Below the pieces are notes generated by a model that was not told where the DNA came from, did no database searches, and saw only the letters and a program-made list of their open reading frames with translations. This document shows positions 21,514 to 34,900 of a DNA stretch of 64,000 nt, in pieces. The first letter of the stretch is position 1. Every line of letters starts with the position of its first letter. Source of the stretch: Turbatrix aceti (Eukaryota > Nematoda > Chromadorea > Rhabditida > Panagrolaimidae); assembly GCA_963969345.1 (NCBI GenBank), contig OZ017768.1, positions 9,464,193 to 9,528,192 of the forward strand, written 5' to 3'. The translations under genes and the position numbers were made by a program.

Positions 21514-22035
21514 CTACTGACAGCGATGATAAAAGCAACGGCCAATGTAGAGCAATAGAATGATTGCAATCATTATTGCTGCAATCAACGAATACCACAT
21601 ACGGTCTGCGACGGGGTCTCTTGTTTTGATAATGTTCTGTCGTTTTTGGATACTTTGTTGTTGTCTGTCATCGACATCATCAGATTTCAAAGATAAGTCG
21701 TGAAGCTGTAAAAATATAGATAATTTATTAATTAGGTATTTCAAATTACTTACGTTTTTAAACAAATTGCACAAAGCAGATACACTTGTTTTCATGAACG
21801 GAACTAGCTTGGTCCTCATTTTATTATACGACAAACAGATGTTGTACTGCTTCAATACTTCAACAACGTTTTCATCGTTCCATTTGCGATCTTGTGTAGT
21901 TTTGCGATTTTCAAGGTACCGTAAAATACTTCCATTTGAGAAGTCGATATATGGTCTTTGAACACCTTCTATTTCAATATTCTCTGTGTCTTTGACATAC
22001 TCCACGTCTGATTCCAGAGGCAAAGATTTTAACTA
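21514..22035 (-). CDS. Repeat-associated single-TM protein, intact copy
   Basis: At least two exons: about 22035-21754 and 21705-21514, split by a 48-nt intron with GTAAGT and TTTTTACAG. The product has an acidic/charged N-terminal half (VEYVKDTENIEIEG; LRYLENRKTTQDRKWNDE) and a Lys/Gln-rich middle. It ends in one hydrophobic segment (MWYSLIAAIMIAIILLLYIG) followed by RCFYHRCQ and a stop, as in a tail-anchored protein. A consensus acceptor at the 5' edge (TTTATAG before TTAAAATC) implies an upstream exon that I could not fix. Related copies lie at 43072-43485 and about 44203-44657 on the plus strand. No family was recognised. Confidence 0.5.
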
Positions 22036-22909
22036 TAAATAAAGTAGATACCTAATATAGAATCGTCATAACATACATAATATTATATTCATTAATTTAC
22101 TGCCAATATTTGTTTTAGTTTATAGAAGTTTGATACATATTTTTTAAACAGAGCAGCAACCCACGATGCCACACCGCAGTCGTGGATTTGTTTGAATAAA
22201 GCACGATTGGGGTAACATGCGCGCAAGTGAACAGGTAACATGCACACAGTGCGATTTTTTACGACCATGTTGTCGTGTTCTACAGACCGCGAGCTTTATC
22301 TTGCTGCGCTTCACACCTTCCCCGATGGCCCCCCAGAGAACCATCTGCTCCAATCTCTTGGAAATGCCGCCCAGCGGTGCCGTCTCCTTCGATTTGAATG
22401 CAGACTGTTTGTTCTAGATAAATCTTTTCCCTTTTGTGAATTGTCCTGCCCCTTTTGGACCGACTTTGTATGGCGAAGCTCAGCGTTCATCAAATCCTCG
22501 TTGACGGCAAGGCCTTTGAGCCCCCCCGCGACGTCATCATCCTCGGTCCGGTAGCGTCAACGCCGCGACCCCAGCCTTCTCCTGTCCAGTAGCCGGTCAG
22601 CGCCGCGACAATGTTTGTGTGCGCGCACAGGTATCTTTTGCGCAGTGTCATAAACTTCTTTGCTTAATTAAGCACATGCCGATCAATACGATTTTCTTGG
22701 CATATTAGGATTCCTGCCCATCAAACTTTTTTTGCATTTTATTTTTTTAACATAAACAAATCGTTATCAAATCTCGTTAGATGTAAAAAATGAGAAAAAA
22801 ATATAGGCATTCGTGTATGTTCGGATAGAGACCGGACGGTGGAAAAATCTGTTGAAAAAATTGCTGACGAAGGCATCATCACAGGTTATCGCTTCTGAAA
22901 AAAAATCAA

Positions 22910-23534
22910 TCAGTTTGCCGTCAAAAAATGAGTTCAATGACTTACCGCATCAGAGGTGCATTCGCAGACTGCGCAGGCTTCAGTGCCTAAAACAGGTTTT
23001 TATTGGAAAAAAATGTTAAAGAAAGTATTTCCGGTCGATAATGATCGTAACATAGGATAAACTACAGTATCGACCGTAACCCTCAAAAAACCAACCGTTT
23101 TTTCCGCAAGAATTCTTGAGAGAGAAACTGTTATTCTCGCAGAATTGCGTGACGAAGGCTTTCGCTTCCCGCATTGTCGCAGGCTTGAGAGCTGTTAAGT
23201 CGATTTCTTCGCCTACCCATCGAGGTTCTCGACTGTTGATGATAGCCCCGAGTTGAAGGAACACTAGACGCGGAAGAGTGCTCAATACTTCAAAGAATCG
23301 CTGAATGTCTTCGATGGGCATCGGCTCCTGATTGCGTTCGTCATCGAAGTCAAACGAGTACTCCAGAACGTACTTTGAGTTATTCTCGCTGATGACGTCC
23401 TCGGTGGGCGCAATCACAGTTTTGGTCCGTAAATGATCGTTGTTATCGAGTGGATTCTCATGATACTGATTCTGATCCGACGTCAGACCACAGCCGGCAG
23501 CATTGAGAGCATTCATGAGATTCTTGATTTTGAG
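22910..23534 (-). pseudogene. Truncated inverted copy of the BD2-ET bromodomain paralogue
   Basis: It starts inside what is exon 3 of the paralogue (NLMNALNAAGCG) and retains the whole ET domain (NQEPMPIEDIQRFFEVL through KPATMREAKAFVTQF), the exon 3 donor, the small Cys-rich exon and the following donor. It lacks the first exon, the bromodomain and any start region. The frame is uninterrupted over 166 residues, so the copy is recent. Confidence 0.8.
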
Positions 23535-23576
23535 ATTTTCTTATTTATAAATATTGTCTAAAATTCTGCTAAAATT

Positions 23577-23747
23577 CTGTTGCCGAATAATTTTCTTTGC
23601 TACCGCTTGCGTGGCAAAATAAATGATCCATAACTTTGAAAACCTTCTGTAAATGATCGATTGTGCACGTATCGAGCTTCACGTAATGCATCAAGCCTCA
23701 CGCTTTTACGGTGCGAAGTGACGTTACAACAATCATTTAAATTTTCA
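23577..23747. repeat. Copy of the sequence at 14440-15557 lacking the hAT insertion
   Basis: Shares CCGCTTGCGTGGCAAAATAA and onward with the 14.4-kb sequence in the same orientation, continuing without the 947-bp insertion to CAATCATTTAAATTTT. It serves as the empty-site reference and marks the right edge of the repeat block. Confidence 0.8.
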
Positions 23748-23851
23748 GGTAGACGGCAATTTAGCATGGCAACTGCAATTTATAACACTGCTTTTCAGAG
23801 CGATCGACTTCCATAGATTTCCAGTGTTGCTGCGTCAAGAGTTCGTTCGCT

Positions 23852-24883
23852 ATGGCTGAAACACCAGCAGCGCCGGATGCTGTGTCAACAGGTACGCCCG
23901 GTGTCGAACCCACTGCTACCGCAAGTGTTATTTCCAATACTTCTGTCGTAACACCGTCGTCCACAGCTGTCATAGACCCCACGCTCCAACCAGAAGTAAA
24001 GAGAAAATCTAATTTTCTTTGTTTTTATGTCTTTACAACGATATTCCTTTGCATAGCAATCGGTATCATTGGCTTTTTCATTGGAAAGGTCAGTTTTTTT
24101 TTCTATCAAAAAAATTGTTTATTTCGACATTTTTAGGGCAATAGTGATAATTCAATGTCAATGCCGAGTGCACAGCCGCCAGTCCTCCCCAAAGCAGTGA
24201 ACTGCACCCCTGTCATCGAAGCTTTCGCCAAACAAAAGTTTACCCAGTCGAGTGATGACTGCTGGAGTCTGGGCGGAGTTCCACGCAACGACTTGGATGC
24301 CGCTTGGAAAACCACCGGCGACGATGATCAGCGCTGTAAAAAAGGATTTGATATGGCGTTGTCAGCGGCTAAAGCTATCTACGATCGGCGATCAATTTTG
24401 GCGTCTACGACGAGTTCGACGACTTCAACGACCACGACTTCTCCTCTCCTTAACCCTGAAGTAACTTATAAGTTTGGCATTTGCACACTTCAAGAGTGTC
24501 CCAAAATCATTTTTTTGCTATGCTTGGTTATAATCAAAAACCCTCAAACGGAAATTTTTGAACATGGGCAATAAAATGCTTCGTTGTGATCATTTTTTGT
24601 CACGCACTTATTTTTATATAAATATACTTTGTTCGCCGTTAAAGTTTCATATTATCCTGTATCAAAAATGCATTCATTTCAGGAAATGAATTGCCTAACT
24701 ATGTTTAAAACAACAGAAATATTTACAAGGTTTACCGAAGATGCATCTCAATGTAAAACGATGGTTGAGAACGATTATGGTGATCCATGTTTGAAGAAGG
24801 CTGATTGCAGGGCTAGCTGCGAAAACTCATTCAAGGCAGTATTTGATTATTTATTGACTGTTATTGATAAATGTGAAAATTAG
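23852..24883 (+). CDS. Orphan type II membrane protein with Cys-rich ectodomain
   Basis: Three exons give 253 aa: 23852-24088, 24137-24460 and 24683-24883, all phase 0. The N-terminus (about 50 residues) is Ala/Pro/Thr/Val-rich. One hydrophobic segment follows (about residues 53-78: CFYVFTTIFLCIAIGIIGFF), preceded by KRKSN, which predicts a cytosolic N-terminus. The remaining 175 residues hold nine Cys after the membrane, in a pattern suggesting disulfides: VNC, DDCW, RCKK in exon 2; NCL, QCK, PCL, DCRASC, KCEN in exon 3. A Ser/Thr tract between the two Cys groups (about residues 166-180) looks like an O-glycosylated linker. It sits just upstream of a tyrosylprotein sulfotransferase on the same strand. 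No family was recognised; a lineage-specific secreted/membrane protein is likely. Confidence 0.7.
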
Positions 24884-25533
24884 TAAAAACGAATTGTATC
24901 AGAGATGGCAGATCAGATCACTTTTCGGATCAGATCCAGATAATCCAGATCAGATCATAAGCAAATGATCGCGTGCCCTCCTCGATACGCATCCGGATAT
25001 TCGCTGCGGCAAAGAGATCCACATCATTCCCATGTTCATGTCGATGGTCAGTCGCTGGGATAATCCTGCGCAGAGGCAGCGCCTCGACTTTGCCGGTGTC
25101 TCAAGAAAATGCATCATCGAAGCTCTCGGCGAATTCATCAGATCCGTAATGGCTTGTCCAGAAATTACGTCATCGCAAAATCTGGGATGTTCTTTGAAAA
25201 CAACGTTCTTTTAAGTATGACACCTGCGATATAAATAAATAGTAAGTATACTTAAAATTTTGCCTAATACACGCGTTGAAGCAGGATGCGCATCGTAATC
25301 TCCCGGTTTCCACGCTGCATTCCGGTGCGTAGGTAAAGGTATTACTCTGCATTCAGACATCCCCTCTCCCGCATCCAATCTGGCCAGCCGGCCTAATCTT
25401 CAACGAGGGATGGATGCATGCGCGCCTGACTCATTACCATTTTTTTCCCAATAGGCCGAAAAAAAGTTAGGTGAGAGGAAGAGACACGCAACTCATTAGT
25501 ACCCATATTTCGGGCTCCAGGCGTGCGAAAGCA
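24884..25533. other. Region between the orphan membrane gene and TPST
   Basis: Apart from the TPST exon fragment it holds a GATCAGATC-repeat stretch (24915-24960) and, at 25443-25454, an acceptor-like TTTTTTCCCAATAG about 80 nt before the TPST ATG. No gene otherwise. Confidence 0.5.
24971..25150 (+). pseudogene. Fragment of the tyrosylprotein sulfotransferase exon
   Basis: About 180 bp that closely matches 25711-25890 of the intact gene, covering the segment from RALLD through GEFI. The catalytic-base Glu context reads CGKEIH instead of CGEETH, and the copy has no flanking coding frame. Just upstream (24915-24960) GATCAGATC-type words repeat. Confidence 0.8.
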
Positions 25534-26547
25534 ATGCGCATCCGTGGTATGCGTGGCAGAATGTGTTCAAATAACTTTACCTTTGTATTTCTTGGTACGA
25601 TTCTTGTCATATTTTTTCTCTGCTCGCTGAAGCCACAGTGCGTGCCCAGTCTGACGGAGCAGAAGGTCATCTTCGTAGGCGGAGTTCCGAGATCAGGGAC
25701 AACGCTGATGCGTGCCCTCCTCGATGCGCATCCGGATATTCGCTGCGGCGAAGAGACCCACATCATTCCCATGTTCATGTCGATGGTCAGTCGCTGGGAT
25801 AATCCAGCGCAGAAGCAGCGCCTCGATTTTGCCGGTGTCTCGAGAAAAGTCATCAACGGAGCTCTCGGCGAATTCATTGGATCCGTAATCAAGAATCACG
25901 GCCCTCCGGCTGAGATTTACTGCAACAAGGATCCCCTATCGTTTAATGGGGTACGTCGTCTCGCCGAGATTTTTCCACACGGCAGATTTGTTCTCATGGT
26001 CAGGGATGCCAGGGCATCGGTGCATTCCATGCTTGTGCGCAACGTTACGGTCGTTGGATTTGATCGAACGTCTCACGCCAACATGTTTGCTGCGTGGGAC
26101 AAAATGATATCCAAGATGTACGATGAGTGCGATGCCGTCGGCCGAGAGGTCTGCCTGCCTGTGCACTACGAGACTCTTGTCCTCAACCTCAGGGAGGAAT
26201 TGGAGAGAATTTTCGAGTTCATCGACGTGCCATGGTCCGAAAACGTCATGCAGCATGAAAAGTTGATTGATAAAGAAATCAGGTTATCTCCGTGAGTTTT
26301 TTAAAAATAAATGTAATAAAAATTGATATTGATTTTTTTTCGTTTCAAGACCAATTTTTATTTCAGACGAGAATTCAGCTCATCCCAGGTGAAAAAGCAA
26401 GTAAATCCCGACGCTCTCTACACTTGGGTAGACTATTTTCCATCCGAAGTGCTGGGTGACCTCGCTAAAATCGCTCCAATGATGTCCAAACTGGGATACG
26501 ATACTACGAGTTCGAAGCCGGATTACGATAAACTAACCCCCCTCTGA
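25534..26547 (+). CDS. Protein-tyrosine sulfotransferase (TPST)
   Basis: Two exons, 25534-26291 and 26367-26547, give about 312 aa. A type II Golgi layout is evident: short basic N-terminus (MRIRGMRGRM), then one TM (about residues 12-32: FTFVFLGTILVIFFLCSL). The catalytic domain shows the 5'-phosphosulfate loop GGVPRSGTTLMRALLD, the catalytic base context RCGEETHIIP, the 3'-phosphate region YCNKDPLSFNGVRRLAEIFP and VLMVRDARASVHSML. Exon 2 holds the conserved C-terminus (VNPDALYTWVDYFP; MMSKLGYD). TPST transfers sulfate from PAPS to tyrosines of secreted proteins in the trans-Golgi. The earlier in-frame GTG at 25471 is less likely than this ATG. At about 312 aa it is shorter than vertebrate TPSTs (about 370), mainly in stem and tail. 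Confidence 0.93.
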
Positions 26548-26748
26548 CGCTTGTCTCTGCACGTTGCCGGCAGCATTCAACTGAAAAAAAAAGATAATTT
26601 CCATACTTTTGTTTCTCACTTGTGATTTTTTACTGTCGAATGAACGTAAAGGTGATGGAAGAGAAATATGACTCAGTCTGATAGATTGTCGCACACCGAT
26701 AGAGTACGACGTCTACACGCCGTCCCGTAATCAACGGCATTTATACCA

Positions 26749-28657
26749 ATGCAACCAGGTGCATCCTATACATCCTACCAGCCTCCACAACCCCAACAAT
26801 CCCAGCCCCAGCTACACACGCAGCAGCAACAACAACAGCAACAACAATCGCAGCCCGGATTACCTCATTATCCTCCCGGGGCCCCAAACGTCACGTCGGG
26901 TGATGCAAATGCACCCCAGGCAGCGCCACAGCTATTGGCACAACTGCCACCGGCGATTGCGTCGTCGATATACCTTCAGGAAGCATTGGCGCTTCCGTCC
27001 AAGCAGGAGGTAAGATTTTTAGGCCAAAAAAACCCCGATTTTTTTTGGCCTAAAATTATATTTTTTAATGATAAAAATTTTAGGTACGCCTAAAAATGTG
27101 CAATCTCTCCCTGTTCTCGTCCGGTGTCTTCAGCAACGTCTATCGCGGCATCCTCCTCGAACCCGAACCAGCACGGGAAATAGCACTCAAAAAAACGTGG
27201 CCAAATGACGATGAAAGATCGACCGAACTCATCATCCTGCTTGCACTCTCACGTGCACGGCATAAGAATATCGTACAGGTACTGTATACATTTCAAACAC
27301 TCCCGGATGCAAGGTCAAAGCATGTATGCGAATCGCTCATCTTTGATTTCATGCCTCAGACGCTCACCGCTACGATACCCGATCTCTTTGGTCCGCCGAT
27401 GAATGTCAACGACATCAAGCTGTACTCTTGGCAGATTTTCAATGGATTGTACTTCTTGATGAGGGTTGGTCTGCTTTTTTTGGTGCCAAAAAGGGGAGGA
27501 AAGTTACTACGATCGTTGAAAAAAAAAGATGAAAAATAATGCAGAAAAGGAAAAATACCGTAATTTTGAACGTTATCTTTTGCATCCAGAATTCTTGAAG
27601 CGAAAATTTTGATAGATAAAAAGTTATGCGGGCTTTTTTCGAGGAAAAAGTTATGGTGCTGCAAAAAAGAAGATAAAGAAGTGCAAAATTGTAAAAGTAC
27701 CGTAATTTTGGTTGCTTTACTTTTTATATACGTTTAGTTCTTGAAGCGACAATTTTGATTGTTTTCTATCGTAAAAATGTTTGCGTTTACCTTTTCGCTT
27801 TTTTTTGGAGTTTTTCGCTTTCGCAGTGGCTTTTCACACTTTTTCCCCTGTTTTGCCAGATTATCGCACCTATGTCGAGTTGGTGTAGTCGACGGTCGAT
27901 AATTGACCTCTTTGTCGCTTGCGCCGACCGCGGAATTTCGCATGCACAAACGGCACAATAAAAAATCAATTACCCTACACCGAACTTTTTTTAGCGACGA
28001 ATCTGTCACCGTGACATCAAGCCCCAGAATATCCTGGTCAACACCGAGAACGGCAATATCAAGATCGGTGATTTCGGGAGCGCAAAGTGCATGATCAATG
28101 TCGTCTCATCGACTTCGTATCAGGTCACCCGATTCTACCGGCCCCCAGAGCTCCTGCTGGACTCCACGCAGTACAGCTGTGCCGTTGACGTCTGGTCTGC
28201 GGGATGCTGTGTCGGAGAGATGCTTCGTGGATCCGTGCTCCTGCCCGGACGCGATACAAAGCATCAACTCAAACTCATCATGCAGTGCATAGGCTCGCCT
28301 TCTGAGGCTGATTTGGTTTCCATGAAGACGAGTACAAAGATTTACTGTGAAAAAGTTTCACCCAAGGGATTTGGACCGGTATGTTTTTTTTCTCTCATTT
28401 TTTTTCAAATAAAAATTTTCCAGCTGATACCTACAGCTCCAACGAGCTGTGTATCATTTCTCGAGAGAATCCTGGTCTTCAATCCCCGAATCCGACTCAA
28501 GGGCCGCGAACTTCTCCTGGATTCCTTTTTTTCTGACCTCTTTGTTCCGGGTAAAAGGAGAAACAACGGTCAACTCATCTCCGAAGTCGTTACCCCTGAA
28601 GACATCACAGAACTGGCGGGCAGGCATTCCAAGCGTCACTCCAATGGACAGCATTGA
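26749..28657 (+). CDS. Divergent GSK3-like protein kinase
   Basis: Four exons give about 419 aa: 26749-27009, 27084-27464, 27995-28378 and 28424-28657. The N-terminus (about 80 residues) is Gln/Pro-rich. The kinase domain keeps the VAIK-type Lys (EIALKKTW), an alpha-C Glu (STELIIL), the catalytic loop CHRDIKPQN, DFGSAK, and the GSK3-type activation segment with Tyr (TSYQVTRFYRPPELL), followed by AVDVWSAGCCVGEML. The glycine loop is degenerate: only the middle Gly of GxGxxG is kept (SSGVFSNVY). The Arg that reads primed phosphosites in GSK3 appears replaced by acidic residues (PNDDERSTEL). It is likely catalytically active with altered substrate selection. Nematodes carry expanded divergent GSK3-like kinases, some expressed in the male germline; that role is inference. 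It begins 201 nt after the TPST stop on the same strand. Confidence 0.85.
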
Positions 28658-28800
28658 AGCCCCCCGTCCGATGTCGTTCACACCCCCTGCCCGTTGTGTT
28701 ACCGTATAATGCAGTAAAAATTGAAAAAAAAGTGGCAATTTTTCAGAAAACGTAAAAAAACTCAACAAAAAATGAAATTCAAGCAATCGTTGCCGTCAAG

Positions 28801-31963
<3,163 letters not shown>

Positions 31964-34900
31964 ATGCTCGGTTCTCCAGACTCTGGAAACAACAGCGATG
32001 ATGTTCGTGAGCGTTCTGAGCCTGTCAATACGACCGCAGATACCAGTTGTACGGCATCTGTAGACGATAATACGCGCGAACCATCCATGCCGGGCGAAAT
32101 CAAGCCAAATCAATCGTCAACAACAACGACCAATGATGACAATGATAACGAGCCGGCACCCGTACTCAAGCGTGAGCAGGCAACAGGTATTTCCGTCGAT
32201 GGCGGCGGCAGAGGCGATGGACACAAGAATGCTGCCACCAATGCGACGGGGAGCGGTGAAAAGTCTCTGTCAACATCGTCAGCGGCAGCAACGGCGGCAA
32301 AGGGTGATTCAGAGTCGTTTTCGAACGATGATTCGCCGTGGAAAACGCCACCCCAGGCTCCGAGGGCTGGAAAGGTAGAACCGAGATGGCATCCACCCGA
32401 GGGCAAGCCTACGCGTCACACAAACAAGATTGAGTACATCAGAACAACGGTCATGAAGGCAATACGCAAGCACCAGCATTCCTGGCCGTTCATGCAGCCA
32501 GTTGACACCGAAAAGCTTCAGTTGCACGTGAGTTTTTTTAACTAGGCCTAAAATGCCGGAAATTTGCATATAAAACGTCGGTTTACGGCATTTTTTTGCA
32601 TAAAATCGTCCATTTTTATTCGAAAGTGCGCTTTTCGGCTGAAAAATATTGTTTTACGCAAAAATTGTTTTGGACGCAAAAACATGCCCGCGCAGATGTG
32701 AAGTAAAAATGCCGAAAGCGTACGCCGAAAACGAAAACGCTTAGAGAAGGTTTTTTCTCTAAAAAAACCTTCATTTTTGCTAAAATTTGTGCTGTGCTTT
32801 TTGTCAAAAAAAAACGTGTATGTGTTGTCCGAAATGACAGAAACATGCACGTGTAAGTTTTGTAAATCATTTTTAAATATGCCTAAAATTCTTACCATGT
32901 GCTTATGTTGGCATCAGAAACGTCTGTTTTCGGCGTTGTCTTTACAAAAAACGGCATTTTTCAAAGAAAAATCTCAGATTTGATCCAATAACGTTCTTTT
33001 TGGGCATTTTGTGCATATAAACTTCCATTTTCGATCGATTTTACAGTTTTTTTTGCCGCAAATGTTGTGACAAATTGATTTTTTATTACCAAAAATGGAA
33101 TGTAACATGGGCGAATTCAACTTTTCGCGTAATTGTAATACCTAATCGCGATGTTTCACATTCGGGACCTAAAATAACGGTTTTATTACTTTCGAACTTT
33201 ATAAAGAGCAACAAAAAACGAACTCTCAACCAAATGTAACAAAAAAGCCTTTTGACGTTATACAACGAGTCTATAACGTAGCAGCTCAGACAATTTGAAG
33301 TCGCACCCATACCAATAAATCGATCTCTTTCTTTGCACAGATTGCAATCTTCACCCTAAAATCTCGCATTTCATCTCTGTTCTGTTCTACTTTTCACTCT
33401 AAACTGATCTGTTTTTTTCAGGATTACTTCGATATCATCAAGCGTCCCATGGACATTGGTACGATCGAGAAGCGTATCAAAGCTGTCTACTATACCGGGA
33501 TTAATGAATGCCTAAAAGTGAGTTTTTCTTGAAAACCCCTTGGTTATCGTAGTTCTGGATCGTTTGTCTGTTTGCTAGAGTTATTATTAATTGGGTCGTA
33601 CGCAAAAACTTGTAAAAAACTATAATTTTTTGGCACACACAAAAAATCAAGCTGCACTTCCCTTTTAACAGCCTTTTTGGGAACAAGCGAGCTTACACTT
33701 TTTTACGGTTGATTTTTGTTTGCGTTGGCGTAGGAAAGGTATCGGAGGGGTCAAAATGCATTCACTAACAATTCAAAAAAACATTAACCAGGTTTTTGAG
33801 ACTGCTAGTGCCAGTTTTGCTCTTTTTTGTCTTTTGTGGTCGATTTTGAGGGTGATTGCTTTTGTTTTATGGACTGATTGATTATTAACTGAATAACACG
33901 GATGGTGTTGTATTTACATTTGTACATGCACGTACACGATTATTATTATTATTAACAAGTAATTGTTTGTTTGACCATTTTTTCGTTCACTATATATATA
34001 TATTTGTTTTTGCGGCATTTAAAAATTACCAAATTGCTTTTTTAAGGACTTTATGACAGTCTTTAACAATTGCTACACTTACAATCAACCGGAATTCACG
34101 GTTTATAAAATGGCGCAAGATATTGAAAAGTTACTACTTGAACTCGTGGGATCAATGCCCATTACCCAAGTAAGTTTATATCATTTGAATTCATTTTTCA
34201 GGATTTCTCGACTGTCTGGAACGATTGTTATAAGTATAACGGTAGTGCCGAAGACATCTATTACATGTGTAATGCTGTGAAAGATGTCTTTAATGCCGCT
34301 CTCAAAGGAATGCCAGCGGGAGAGGTTGTGTTATTTGATATTTCCACGCACACTTTGTTCCGGAGACAAGATGGATGTCGTTGTCGCTCTGTTGTCGTCC
34401 TCGACAACAGCAGTTTTTGAACAGATTTTTTGGAAAAAAAACAACAACCACATAATTTTTAATATGGCTTTACAAGAATAATGTCTCATTGTGAAGTTTC
34501 AGGAGCAGGACGTGACGCCATCGTGGATCAAGAAGAAGAAATCGAAGGCAACTGCTAAAGGTAATGCTGCGACCGCGGACACAGTGCTAGATTACTTCCA
34601 CAACGCAACCGTACAAGGTGCTCTAAATTTAGGCTTTTTCTCGTAGTTTTTATAAGCACAATCTCAAAAATTTCTCGTACTGAACAATTTGGGACGCTTT
34701 TGGGTTTTTTTTTGGAAAAAAAAACTATTTTAGGCCCAAATGTTGGCTTTTAGCGCGAAAAATAGTACCGTAACCGCGATTTTTTCCTATTTTTGTACCA
34801 ACGTTTAGTTTTTCGAGTTACGATCACTTTTTCGCAAACGCGGGCCTAAAACCAAAAAAAGGAGTTTTTTGGCCTAAATTTGTGGCTTTTGACACGAAAA

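Larger units (their letters stand above)
20866..23534 (-). repeat. Left arm of a large inverted duplication (partial BET paralogue plus downstream repeats)
   Basis: Read on the minus strand, 23534 to about 20866 matches 41390 onward to about 44025 on the plus strand. It covers the 3' part of the BD2-ET paralogue, its last two introns, the 42.5-kb repeat segment and the single-TM protein gene. Protein-level identity in the shared BET segment is very high (about six differences in 166 residues), so the duplication is young. Confidence 0.85.
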
